This document shows positions 1-10,000 of a DNA stretch of 38,745 bases, piece by piece; the first letter of the stretch is position 1; every line of letters starts with the position of its first letter. The stretch comes from Exilispira sp. GTDB lineage: Bacteria > Spirochaetota > JAAYUW01. Location: the NCBI GenBank assembly GCA_012517545.1, contig JAAYUW010000005.1, positions 1 to 38,745 of the forward strand, read 5' to 3'. Below the pieces are notes generated by a model that did not search any database, was not told the DNA's origin, and saw nothing but the letters and a program-made list of their open reading frames with translations. Made by a program: the position numbers and the translations under genes.

Positions 1-155
1 AAGCAAGAGAGGCTAATGTTCGATTTGTTGCTTGTCAGATGTCTATGGATATTATGGGTGTTAAAAAGGAAGAACTTATGGATGGAGTTGAAATAGGTGG
101 AGTTGCTACCTATATGGAAGCCGCTTCCTCAAGTTCGTTGAATCTCTTTGTATAA
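1..155 (+). CDS. DsrE/DsrF-like family protein, C-terminal end only
   Basis: This is an open frame running in from the window edge (frame set by base 3) and stopping with TAA at 153-155, too short for the ORF track. The last 50 residues include ACQMSMDIMGVKKEEL, then DGVEIGGVATYMEAAS and a final SLNLFV. This pattern fits the C-terminus of DsrE/DsrF/DrsH-like proteins, small sulfur-relay or peroxiredoxin-like proteins in which a Cys lies in the strand before the MSMD segment; that Cys is present. The role is inferred from family resemblance only, since the N-terminal part is outside the window. It is followed by 165 bases of AT-rich spacer before the DUF2207 gene, with no hairpin that I can see. 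Confidence 0.7.
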   Translation, partial: AREANVRFVACQMSMDIMGVKKEELMDGVEIGGVATYMEAASSSSLNLFV

Positions 156-320
156 GAGTGATTAAAGGTTTAAAATTTGTGTGTTCTTCTATTTATTTTA
201 CAGATTTCTATTATTCTTCAATATTTTTGATTTTTACAAAGCAGATATTCATCTGTAATTGATTTTAAAATTAGATGCAATATAATTATTGAAAATTAAA
301 AAGAGTAAAATAATAAGAAA

Positions 321-2297
321 ATGAAGAAAACAAAACTACTAATATTTTTTCTCTTTATATTATTACCTTTAGTATTCACAGTATCAGCAACTTCTTTGCA
401 GGTGAAGGAAGAACAAATAGTATTGTTCAACTCAGATATTTTAATTTTAGAAAATGGAGAAGTGGAAATCCATGAAACGATAGTTGTTAACTGTTTAAAC
501 CAGGTTATACAGCATGGAATATATCGCGATTTACCACTTTTTGAAAATTCAAAGGAATTCTTTCCAAAAAGTCTGGGACTTAAAGTAACTGATGGTGAAC
601 TTGACGGAGTTTATGCGATAGCTAAAGAGGAGAAAAAGGGTAATAATTTACGAATTTATCTTGGAGATTCACAAAATTTACTGGAAAATGGAACTCATAC
701 TTTTGAACTTACATATACTTATAAATCAATAATAAAATCGGAAGATGATGGTGAATTACTCTATCTTAACATAACTGGCAATGATTGGGCTTTTCCTATC
801 TTGAAATGTACTGCAAAGATTAGTTTTCCAAAAACTCTGCTTCAGAGTCCAGATTTTTCATTTTTAAGAACAGAAGCATATACAGGATATAAAGGTGAGA
901 CCAAACAAAATTATGAAATGACCATACAAAAAAGTGAAACTTACCAGAACTCATTTGTGCTCCTTCTTGAAACAACTGCTCCCATGCAGATAAATGAAGG
1001 TTTAACAGTATATATAAAATGGAAACCCTTCTACTTTTCTAATCAATCAGAAACTCCCAAAAAGAATATCCTTTACTTTTTTAGCAAATTTGGTGAAATA
1101 TGCTCCTCAAACAAACCCGCAGCATTACTTTTTTTAGGATCAATACTTATACTTTTGTACTATCTTATAACCTGGACAATTGTCGGAAAAGATCCCCGAA
1201 AAATGAAATTTCCTCCATCAACAGCTATTCTTGAAAGAATTTCGCCTGCTGCAATTCGATACATATGGAAAATGGGTTTTGATACTCAATGCCTTTCTAC
1301 TGCTATTATAAATATGGCATCGAAAGGATATTGCACAATAAACATCTCAAATGAAGGTGTGGTAGTTGATAAGACAGGAAATGAAGTTAGCTTATCTTTG
1401 GAAGAAGAACAGGTGGCTAAGATTTTATTTCCAGATGATTCTAAATCCTTTTCTTTCTGTAAAAAAAATTACAAAACAGTACAATCATTGATAAGTACTT
1501 TGAAGAAATCACTGTCAGATAATTATAAAAATATCTACTTTGTTACTAACTCAAAGTATTACATAATAGGATTAATAGCTTCAATAGCTCTTTTTATCAT
1601 TTCAATTATTCTGACAGTACCAGGATTTGAGTATGGTTTTATGCTTATATGGCTAACAATCTGGACTATTGGGGTAATGGCTTTACTTTCAGCAACAAAA
1701 GATGCCTGGAAGACAGTTAAATTTCACGGAATAGCAAATGCATTGATCTTAACAGCCTTTAGCACGATCTTTCTTGTTTCAGATATATTCGTGTTTTTCT
1801 TCTTTGTTTCAAAATTGCAATATAAGTCCATGATCTTAAATCTTATTTTGACGTTATTTCTTATCATCATAAACAGCATATACTTTAAACTTTTAAAAAG
1901 GCCAACAAAAGAAGGGATCGGGATTTATGAAGAGATTCAATCACTTCGAAGATTTCTACTTCAGATGCCAGAAGATCTCAAAAATCAGAACAGTGATTTA
2001 AACTTAAAGCTTGAAATAGATAAACTTCTACCCTACGCTTTAGCTCTTGATTTACAGGAAGATTGGTTTTCAGATATCTTCCATCCAGCAGCAAACTCTC
2101 AGACTTATTATTACAGCGATAACCATATCTCCTGGATAAACTCGAGTAAAAATGCAAATTACTCAGAATTAAGAAGCTTTTTTTCGTATCTAGACTCTTC
2201 TATATCCAGTAGCAGCGTAAGTTCATCTTCTTCCCATGGCGGCTCTTCAGGTTCTTCCGGTGGTGGAAGTGGAGGCGGTGGAGGTGGCGGTTGGTAA
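321..2297 (+). CDS. DUF2207 domain-containing membrane protein
   Basis: The 658-residue protein has a signal peptide (about 1-24, ending SATS). An extracytoplasmic beta-rich domain of the DUF2207 type follows (about 25-245, with the EIHETIVVN and GIYRDLPLF motifs typical of its start). Next come a membrane segment near 265-287, the GKDPRKMKFPPS stretch that corresponds to the G-R-D-P motif after that helix, and the cytoplasmic ISPAAIRYIWKMG region. Four more membrane helices lie between about 413 and 530. The tail is Ser- then Gly-rich and ends in Gly repeats plus Trp, a hallmark of this family. Function is unknown for the family; an envelope role is likely. The ATG is preceded only by a weak purine-rich stretch (AAAGAGT). 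Neighbouring genes do not suggest a pathway. Confidence 0.88.
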   Translation: MKKTKLLIFFLFILLPLVFTVSATSLQVKEEQIVLFNSDILILENGEVEIHETIVVNCLNQVIQHGIYRDLPLFENSKEFFPKSLGLKVTDGELDGVYAIAKEEKKGNNLRIYLGDSQNLLENGTHTFELTYTYKSIIKSEDDGELLYLNITGNDWAFPILKCTAKISFPKTLLQSPDFSFLRTEAYTGYKGETKQNYEMTIQKSETYQNSFVLLLETTAPMQINEGLTVYIKWKPFYFSNQSETPKKNILYFFSKFGEICSSNKPAALLFLGSILILLYYLITWTIVGKDPRKMKFPPSTAILERISPAAIRYIWKMGFDTQCLSTAIINMASKGYCTINISNEGVVVDKTGNEVSLSLEEEQVAKILFPDDSKSFSFCKKNYKTVQSLISTLKKSLSDNYKNIYFVTNSKYYIIGLIASIALFIISIILTVPGFEYGFMLIWLTIWTIGVMALLSATKDAWKTVKFHGIANALILTAFSTIFLVSDIFVFFFFVSKLQYKSMILNLILTLFLIIINSIYFKLLKRPTKEGIGIYEEIQSLRRFLLQMPEDLKNQNSDLNLKLEIDKLLPYALALDLQEDWFSDIFHPAANSQTYYYSDNHISWINSSKNANYSELRSFFSYLDSSISSSSVSSSSSHGGSSGSSGGGSGGGGGGGW

Positions 2298-2592
2298 TCC
2301 TTTTTTATTTTACTTTTTAATCAACCAGGGGTTATATAAACTTTATAAAGTTGAATGAAACTTTGATAAATTAAGTAAATAAAAGTTTTTAAAAAAAACT
2401 TTACATCAATAACTCCATACAAGAATATATCTTAAATCTTCGTCTTTATCTTCCTTAACTCTTTTCTTTTTCTAAGAAAAATTAAATAATGATTCTCCCG
2501 GTAAATTTTAGTTTGTTCAAAATTTACTCATAGATGGCTCTCGAAGAGAGTTAAAATTATCATTTTTCCCTATTATTTTCTATTTGTGATTT

Positions 2593-3023
2593 TTACCCTT
2601 TAAAAGTCAGATAAGGCAGCATCAATGTAGCAATAATTGCACTAAAAGACAACCGAAAGCTCCCACCAGAAAAACCCATTTCTTTTAAATATCTCACAAA
2701 AAACCTAAAAGTAATCGAATGAAGAAGGAGCAAATGCATCTTTTATAATTGTGCAAACTATACCTACAATGAATAAAGAAATATTCCTGGCAAATGCGAA
2801 AATGACTGCTGGTATTATATCGAATGCAATGTTAAAAATAAATTGCCATTTTCGATTTATGAAGTCTGAAGTATTTCCAATCAATATCGCAACTATTGAG
2901 TTCACCAGTATTAAGGCACCGAATGTCGTTAAAATCTCAGGAATCGAAATCCTGATGGAGGTATCCAGCAATGGAAGAAAGAGAAGTTATCATGGCTATT
3001 AAACCAATAAGAATAGAACCTGC
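2593..3023 (-). pseudogene. decayed transporter gene, probably MFS family
   Basis: Read on the minus strand, three consecutive frames give membrane-protein-like sequence joined by frameshifts. The first is GSILIGLIAMITSLSSIAG. The second is the 88-residue ORF containing NTSDFINRKWQFI, a good match to the loop motif G-x-L-S-D-R-x-x-R-K after an MFS helix, followed by two hydrophobic helices. The third is RYLKEMGFSGGSFRLSFSA ending in TAA at 2593-2595, like an MFS C-terminus. The ORF-track start of the middle piece is a TTG without a ribosome binding site. The simplest reading is a truncated and frameshifted major facilitator gene, with its N-terminal half lost. Family assignment is from motif resemblance only and could be wrong; decay is better supported than identity. 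Confidence 0.45.
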
Positions 3024-3029
3024 TTATGA

Positions 3030-3303
3030 GAAATATATGCAATTATTAAAGGTAATAATATTTTTATAACTTATAAAAAATCTTCGTTTAGTATATTTGA
3101 GTTATTATGGGGGTCTGGTATAAGAGATGGTTTGATATTCAATAATGAAATTGATTTAAAAGAAGTATTTTTGAAATAAGGATACTTTCCCTGAGTTTTT
3201 ATATCCAATGTTTACTGCAGGATCTATAATCTTCCATGATGTGGATTTTTTCGATAATAAAACATTGCAGATTAGACTGATGATACTTTTACATATCAAT
3301 TAG
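3030..3303 (+). pseudogene. coding-like fragments, family not recognised
   Basis: Two short open frames follow each other with a frame change. The first covers 3030-3179 and gives a 49-residue piece with GNNIFITYKKSS and FELLWGSGIRDGLIF. The second covers 3181-3303 and gives FPEFLYPMFTAGSIIFHDV, then FFDNKTLQIRLM. Their amino-acid composition looks more like protein than random AT-rich sequence, and together they could be the frameshifted C-terminal part of one gene. No start codon with a ribosome binding site is seen. I do not recognise the family. They lie against the decayed minus-strand transporter, which supports a local patch of gene decay. Confidence 0.22.
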
Positions 3304-3431
3304 AACTCAGTACTCCAGGATTTCATTTTTATTTCTAAAAATTTAGAATTTTAATTTTTTTATACTCTTCTATTATTTTTCAATTTTCTTTCTTTCGTTT
3401 AACCTAAAAAACAGATCCGGATCCTATCGTT

Positions 3432-3522
3432 CTTTGGACTTTGAGTTGTTGCTCTTGAGTTTCGTGATTTTGTGTTATCAGGTTTATTCACGGACTTTGG
3501 ACTATTGTATTTCGACTCTTTT
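3432..3522 (+). repeat. dispersed GACTTT heptad repeat, copy 1
   Basis: This contains TTTGGACTTTGAG, then TTATCAGGTTTATT, CACGGACTTTGG and ACTATTGTAT followed by TTCGACT. The TTATCAGGTTTATT block and the following GGACTTTGG...ACTATTGTAT are shared with the copy before guaA. It lies upstream of guaB and has no coding potential. Confidence 0.6.
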
Positions 3523-3542
3523 ATTTCTTTTGAATTTTCCCA

Positions 3543-3571
3543 TTGACATAATAAAAAAAGAATGTAGATAA
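3543..3571 (+). promoter_or_regulatory. candidate guaB promoter
   Basis: There is a perfect TTGACA -35 box at 3543-3548. About 16-17 bases downstream is a poor -10 (TAGATA or AGATAA). The distance to the guaB start is about 165 bases, which would make a long AT-rich leader. I found no purine or other riboswitch pattern in that leader. Confidence 0.3.
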
Positions 3572-3654
3572 AAGCAATATATTTTATTTCTTTATAAACG
3601 ACAATTCTGAAATGAATTCTTCGTTTTTTTCTCTTATCTTTTATTGGTTTGTTT

Positions 3655-3680
3655 TGTCTGACTTTAGATTATTGTATCCA
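3655..3680 (+). repeat. dispersed GACTTT repeat, short copy 2
   Basis: The sequence GTCTGACTTTAGATTATTG has the same heptad pattern (TGACTTT then AGATTAT) as the other intergenic copies, ending in the shared ATTGTAT. It lies just before the guaB ribosome binding site. Confidence 0.45.
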
Positions 3681-3731
3681 CACAAAAAAACAAAAAGATT
3701 TTTTAAAGTAGTAGATAAGCAGGAGAAATAG

Positions 3732-5198
<1,467 letters not shown>

Positions 5199-5271
5199 AT
5201 TTGTGATATTACTGATATATTATATAATCCTACAATGACAGGAAAATCTGGATTTGTGCTTAAATTAATTT

Positions 5272-5332
5272 AGACTTTCGACTGTCATATTATCAGGTTT
5301 ATTAGAGGACTTTGGGCCTTCGACTATTGTAT
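5272..5332 (+). repeat. dispersed GACTTT heptad repeat, copy 3 (guaB-guaA gap)
   Basis: This contains TAGACTTTCGACTGT, then TATTATCAGGTTTATT, GAGGACTTTGGG and TTCGACTATTGTAT. It shares the TTATCAGGTTTATT block and the ACTATTGTAT end with copy 1 upstream of guaB, so the two guanine genes carry closely related leader repeats. Confidence 0.6.
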
Positions 5333-5387
5333 ATCTTAATTCAGGAGTGATATTCATAAATTTATTCTATCATAAAGAGGCAAGAGA

Positions 5388-6920
5388 ATGGAAGTAGAAA
5401 AGGTCATAATAATAGATTTTGGAGGACAATACAGCCAACTCATAGCAAGAAAAATAAGAGAATTATCGATATTTTCAGAAATTGTGCCCTATTTTTCCAA
5501 TATTAATAAAATAATCGATGAAAAACCAAAGGCAGTAATATTTTCTGGAGGACCAGCAAGTGTTTATGAAAAAAACAGTCCATCGATTGATGAAAAAATA
5601 TTTTCTTGCGGAATACCAATTCTTGGTATCTGCTATGGTGCCCAGCTTATAGCCAATGCACTTGGTGGCAGGGTTAAAAAGTCCGATTTTCGAGAATATG
5701 GAAAGGTTTCTATAAATATAAAAAATAGATCTACTCTTTTTGAAAATCTCCCCCCATCTTTCAATGTCTGGATGAGTCATACTGACTTTGTCGATAAACT
5801 GCCAGAGGGTTTTTTGGTAACTTCTTCTACCAGTAACTGCCCCATATCTTCCTTTGAAAATAGAAAATTAAATATCTATGCATTACAGTTTCATCCAGAA
5901 GTGTTTCATACAGATTTTGGTTCAGATATTATTGCAAATTTTCTATACAAAATAGCTGACTGTAAAAAAGATTGGATAATCTCCTCATATATCGATGAAC
6001 AGGTTAAGTTCATTAAAGAGACAATAAAAAATGATAGAGCAATCTGTGCTTTGTCGGGAGGAGTCGATTCTTCAGTTGCTGCACGCCTTGCAGCTAAAGC
6101 TATAGGAAAACAACTTATATGCATTTTTGTTGATCACGGCTTATTACGAAAAGGTGAAAAGGAGGAAGTAATCTCTACCTTTTCAAATAATAAAGATATG
6201 CTATTTATACCAGTCGATGCAAGTAAACTCTTTTTAAACAAACTTAAAAATATTACCGAACCTGAAGAAAAGAGAAAAATAATCGGTAAACTTTTTATAG
6301 ACACATTTACAAATGAAGCTAAAAAACTCAAGGGAGTTAAGTATCTTATTCAAGGAACTATCTATCCGGATATTGTTGAAAGTGGAACATTAACAAGTGC
6401 AAAGATAAAAAGTCATCATAATGTTGGTGGACTACCGGATAAACTTGGATTTTCACTTGTTGAGCCTTTAAAACTACTATTTAAAGATGAAGTAAGAATA
6501 GTTGGTAAAGAACTTGGTTTGCCTTCCAGTCTTCTAAACCGCCAGCCATTCCCTGGTCCGGGGCTTGCAATAAGAATAGTTGGTCATATCACAGAAGATA
6601 GACTCGCTATCCTTAGAGAAACAGATTTTATCCTTCGAGATGAAATATCAAAAGCCGGGTTATCTGACGAGATCTGGCAGTACTTCACTGTTCTACCTGG
6701 AATAAAAACAGTTGGTGTCATGGGTGATACTAGAACATACAGTGAACTTGTTGCTATACGAGCTGTTGAAAGTGTCGATGGTATGACGGCAAATTGGTAT
6801 AAAATCCCATACAATGTACTTGAAAAGATCTCTTCACGCATTGTTAATGAAGTAAATGGAGTGAATAGAGTCGTACTTGACGTTACCAGCAAACCGCCAG
6901 CAACGATAGAATGGGAATAA
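5388..6920 (+). CDS. guaA: GMP synthase (glutamine-hydrolysing)
   Basis: GuaA aminates XMP to GMP using glutamine and ATP, directly after GuaB. The 510 residues are full length. The N-terminal class I glutamine amidotransferase domain (about 1-190) has the nucleophile elbow GICYGAQ with Cys82 and the [10 protein letters not shown] segment giving His169 and Glu171. The ATP pyrophosphatase domain starts with the PP-loop ALSGGVDSS at 221-229. [12 protein letters not shown] and [10 protein letters not shown] follow, and the C-terminal dimerisation domain ends in [13 protein letters not shown], as in typical GuaA. The ATG has AGAGG upstream. No gene-specific regulator or riboswitch is seen in the upstream gap, only the dispersed repeat. 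Confidence 0.98.
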   Translation: MEVEKVIIIDFGGQYSQLIARKIRELSIFSEIVPYFSNINKIIDEKPKAVIFSGGPASVYEKNSPSIDEKIFSCGIPILGICYGAQLIANALGGRVKKSDFREYGKVSINIKNRSTLFENLPPSFNVWMSHTDFVDKLPEGFLVTSSTSNCPISSFENRKLNIYALQFHPEVFHTDFGSDIIANFLYKIADCKKDWIISSYIDEQVKFIKETIKNDRAICALSGGVDSSVAARLAAKAIGKQLICIFVDHGLLRKGEKEEVISTFSNNKDMLFIPVDASKLFLNKLKNITEPEEKRKIIGKLFIDTFTNEAKKLKGVKYLIQGTIYPDIVESGTLTSAKIKSHHNVGGLPDKLGFSLVEPLKLLFKDEVRIVGKELGLPSSLLNRQPFPGPGLAIRIVGHITEDRLAILRETDFILRDEISKAGLSDEIWQYFTVLPGIKTVGVMGDTRTYSELVAIRAVESVDGMTANWYKIPYNVLEKISSRIVNEVNGVNRVVLDVTSKPPATIEWE

Positions 6921-7108
6921 TTTAAAAAAAATAGAAAAACGGAAAATTTTTTTAAAAGAGTAAAAAGTTAGACACAACAGTCTCATTTTAAGGCAGGAAT
7001 TATTTGGTTAAAAGGATTTATCACATAAAGCAATACAAAAAATTCTTTATATATATAGAAAAGACAAATCATTTTGCAAAAGTTTACCACAAAAGCATAA
7101 AAAGATAA

Positions 7109-8602
7109 ATGAAAAAAACCAAAACTTTTGAAGAATATTTAAAAAGTGTTTTACCTGAAGAGCAGATAAACCTGTTTTTTGAATCATGTGAAAAGCCCCC
7201 TCTTAAAAGCATAAGATTTTATGAGAGAAGTTCCAATAAGGCTTATGTGGGTTTTAAAGGGGACACATACAGGGTTATAGATACTGTAAAATGGGAGAAA
7301 AAGGGAGCAATCTTAAGTGAGGATAGTAAACCCTCGAGATCTTTAGATTATCTTAAGGGGGATTTTTATATACAGGATATAGGCTCCATGTTCGCCATTT
7401 CACTTCTCAAAAAATATGTAGAAGGCTATTCTGGACAATATTCACGACCATTTAATAGTTTTCAAAGCTTGAATAAAAAAGATAGACAAAAAGATGAAGA
7501 ATCCTATAGCTATATCCTGGATTATGCAGCATCACCAGGGGGAAAAACTACACAGGTTGCCGATGATTTTAAACAGTCTATTGTGGTATCAAATGAAATA
7601 ATAAAGAGTAGAATTCCTGCACTTCTTTGCAATATAAAAAAAAGCAAACTTTTGAATATAATTGTTACAGGTGAAGATTCTTCATTCTTTCATCAGCATG
7701 ATCATTTTTTTGATATTATTGTAGCCGATCTTCCCTGCACAGGTGAAGGACTTATAAGAAAGAAAAAACTCTTGATAAAGAACTGGTCATATTCCACTGT
7801 TTTATTTAACTCAAAAAGACAGAAAAAGATCCTGTATAATATCCATGATCTTTTAAAAGAAGATGGTTTTTTTGTTTATTCAACATGCACTTTTTCCAGG
7901 GAAGAAAATGAAGAAAATGTCGAACTTTTAGAATCTCTTGGTTTCGAACTTTTAGAGAGCAAACGCCTCTGGCCTCATATTGACGCTTGCTCGGGGGCAT
8001 TTACCGCTGTTCTAAAAAATAAAAATAAGAAAAAAAGGATAAGCATTAATATAGAAAGTGATAAAAGTGACTCAAGAGACATTAAAATAGACAGTGATGC
8101 AGGTAACTCAATAAACAACAAAACTAAGATCAACGATATCGCTGAAAATCTGGACTTCACTCAAAACTTCAAACATAACCTCATCTGGCATACTACAGAA
8201 AATTGTTTGAAGTTACTTTCCAGGGAACCTTACTTTGATATCGAGAAGATTGCAAGATCAGGTTACCTTTATCAAAAGGAAGACTTGGTCTTTCTATTTT
8301 CTAAACCTTCCATTCCGAAGTTCCTCTTTGATAGTGCTATTTCGTTTGGCCAACAGATGGCGAGTATTGAAAAGTTCGGATTAATACCAGCTTTTGAATC
8401 AATTGACTATTTTTCTGGTGATTATATGATAACAGTTGATGATGAGCAAATTTGTAAACTGACAAAAGGTGAAGATTTAAAATTGGATGAAAATTTTAAA
8501 TATTATATGGGTAAGTTTCTATCTGTTTTGAAAGATGGCTCGCCACTTTTTCTTGTAAAGGTCAGCCCAAATGGAGTAAAAAATCTTACTCCTGGACTTT
8601 AA
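7109..8602 (+). CDS. RsmB/RsmF-like RNA 5-methylcytosine methyltransferase
   Basis: This protein likely methylates C5 of a cytosine in rRNA (RsmF/YebU type) using S-adenosylmethionine. The NOL1/NOP2/Sun catalytic domain shows the SAM motif DYAASPGGKTTQ near 138-148. Motif IV is VADLPCTGEG with Cys210, and motif VI is YSTCTFSREENEENV with Cys260; these are the two cysteines used for release and attack. A low-complexity charged insert (about 303-345, with KNKNKKKR) separates it from a C-terminal region of about 150 residues, placed like the RNA-binding tail of RsmF. At 497 residues it is similar to RsmF. Substrate is inferred. The ribosome binding site is weak. The last codons and stop lie inside a dispersed repeat, so the extreme C-terminus may have been changed by the repeat. 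Confidence 0.85.
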   Translation: MKKTKTFEEYLKSVLPEEQINLFFESCEKPPLKSIRFYERSSNKAYVGFKGDTYRVIDTVKWEKKGAILSEDSKPSRSLDYLKGDFYIQDIGSMFAISLLKKYVEGYSGQYSRPFNSFQSLNKKDRQKDEESYSYILDYAASPGGKTTQVADDFKQSIVVSNEIIKSRIPALLCNIKKSKLLNIIVTGEDSSFFHQHDHFFDIIVADLPCTGEGLIRKKKLLIKNWSYSTVLFNSKRQKKILYNIHDLLKEDGFFVYSTCTFSREENEENVELLESLGFELLESKRLWPHIDACSGAFTAVLKNKNKKKRISINIESDKSDSRDIKIDSDAGNSINNKTKINDIAENLDFTQNFKHNLIWHTTENCLKLLSREPYFDIEKIARSGYLYQKEDLVFLFSKPSIPKFLFDSAISFGQQMASIEKFGLIPAFESIDYFSGDYMITVDDEQICKLTKGEDLKLDENFKYYMGKFLSVLKDGSPLFLVKVSPNGVKNLTPGL

Positions 8603-8654
8603 ACTTTTGACTGCAGCATCGTCAAGGTTACTTTCTGACTTTCGACTGTTTAAG
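8592..8654 (+). repeat. dispersed GACTTT heptad repeat, copy 4 (overlaps a gene end)
   Basis: This contains CCTGGACTTTAAACTTTTG, then ACTGC, and after a short spacer CTGACTTTCGACTGTTTAAG. The first half encodes the final residues and TAA stop of the upstream methyltransferase. The second half ends immediately before the ribosome binding site of the kinase gene. Confidence 0.6.
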
Positions 8655-8669
8655 GGAGAACTTAAAAAG

Positions 8670-9830
8670 ATGGAAAGCATTTGCGTAAGAAGCCCTGGAA
8701 GGATCAATGTGATAGGTGAGCATGTCGACTATATAGAGACTTTTTCTGTTGCATCTGCTATAGATCTTTATAATGATATAATCCTGATAAAAACCGCTGG
8801 TGACTCGATCAGTCTTTACTCGGACAGGTTTGGTTTAAGTCCTGATATACCTTATAGATCTATCTACTCGAAAAAAGGTGGAATAATAGACTTTCAAAAA
8901 TTCTGGTATGGCTATTTTATTAGCATCTTTAAGGTTCTCAAGGAAGATGGAATAACTATAGATTGTGGACTTGAGGTAAAAATAGTCAGCAATCTACCGG
9001 ATGGAGCCGGTCTATCCTCCTCTGCCTCTATTGAACTTGGTTTTTTGTATGGTCTTAATGAACTTTTTAATCTTAAGCTATCAGACTTAAAAATGACTCA
9101 GATTGCAAAACTTGCTGAAAATAAATATATGAACTCTCCTTGTGGGATTTTAGATCAGTACACGATTATGTTCGGTCGGAAAAACAGCCTTTTATTTCTT
9201 GATTATCAAAGCCTTCGACACCGTTATATCAAGATTCCTGGGGATCTTCAGTTTTATATTATAGATTCAAAGATCAAACATTCTATAGCTCAAACCCCCG
9301 GGGGAAAAGAGAATGGTTATGTTAAAAGAATAGAGCAAAAAAATAGACTTGAACAACTTTTAAAACAAAGATACAAACTCACTTTAAGAGCTGCGGTAAT
9401 GAACTGTATAAACTCTGACTTTACGATCGATCTTCAAAAATATGATATAGATGATCCCACACTCACGAAAAGATTCAGGCATTTCACATCTGAGACTGCC
9501 AGAGTGTTGATGTTTGTCAGTTACCTGGAACAAGGAGACATTAATGAGGCTTTTGCATTATTATTTGAATCTTTTAAATCTTTAAGTGTTGATTATGAGG
9601 TTTCCATACCAGAAATAGACAAAATTGTTGATAAATTTTCAGCCTTACCACAGGTAATAGGTTGCAGGATGATAGGTGGCGGTTTTGGTGGCTCAATACT
9701 TATTGTCTCCCCTGCGAGTACAGGTGATGTTGACCTTTTTAACAGCTACCTCGATAAGTTGAATTCTACCATGGGACTATCAGCGATTCTTTATTCTCTA
9801 AAAACAGCGGATGGTGTCCATTTGATTTAG
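8670..9830 (+). CDS. galactokinase-family GHMP sugar kinase
   Basis: The ORF track starts at 8607, but ATG 8670 is preceded by AGGGAGAA at 8653-8660. The codons before it come from the dispersed repeat, so the protein is 386 residues. It opens with RSPGRINVIGEHVDY, the galactokinase signature. The ATP motif LPDGAGLSSSASIELG lies near 110-125, PCGILDQY holds the expected catalytic Asp, and DSKIKHS matches the D-T-x-x-x-H-S region. The C-terminal GHMP motif is CRMIGGGFGGS. Phosphorylation of galactose or a related sugar at C1 is the likely reaction. Typical GalK has a T-D-Y-N-x-G ending to the signature, whereas this has VDYIET, so substrate could differ (for example an N-acetylated or other hexose). 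No galT or galE is in the window; the next gene is a class II aldolase. Confidence 0.82.
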   Translation: MESICVRSPGRINVIGEHVDYIETFSVASAIDLYNDIILIKTAGDSISLYSDRFGLSPDIPYRSIYSKKGGIIDFQKFWYGYFISIFKVLKEDGITIDCGLEVKIVSNLPDGAGLSSSASIELGFLYGLNELFNLKLSDLKMTQIAKLAENKYMNSPCGILDQYTIMFGRKNSLLFLDYQSLRHRYIKIPGDLQFYIIDSKIKHSIAQTPGGKENGYVKRIEQKNRLEQLLKQRYKLTLRAAVMNCINSDFTIDLQKYDIDDPTLTKRFRHFTSETARVLMFVSYLEQGDINEAFALLFESFKSLSVDYEVSIPEIDKIVDKFSALPQVIGCRMIGGGFGGSILIVSPASTGDVDLFNSYLDKLNSTMGLSAILYSLKTADGVHLI

Positions 9831-9838
9831 TTCATATT

Positions 9839-9910
9839 ACTTACTTTATTTAACTTACTTTATTTAACTTACTTTATTTAACTTACTTTATTTAACTTAC
9901 TTTATCTGAT
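9839..9910 (+). repeat. tandem array of a 14-base unit
   Basis: The unit TTACTTTATTTAAC is repeated four times without change from 9841 to 9896. A fifth, diverged copy (TTACTTTATCTGAT) follows, and a partial unit precedes. It begins nine bases after the kinase stop codon. The unit has no dyad symmetry and is pyrimidine-rich on this strand, so slippage seems the likely origin and copy number may vary among strains. Confidence 0.9.
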
Positions 9911-10000
9911 TTACCTTATCTGTTCTTATTTAATTTACTTATTTTATTTTTTTTTTTAATAAACCAGTGGTAAAAAAGAATTTATAAAAAGGGAGACTCA

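Noticed and set aside
2751-3002. Plus-strand 83-codon ORF in the gene-poor stretch
   Set aside because: It is antisense to the decayed transporter-like gene and has no ribosome binding site or coding character.
8607-8669. N-terminal extension of the kinase in the ORF track
   Set aside because: It is translated from the dispersed repeat, and the ribosome binding site sits inside this stretch before ATG 8670.
9841-9910. Tandem 14-mers as a CRISPR array
   Set aside because: Units are directly adjacent with no spacers.
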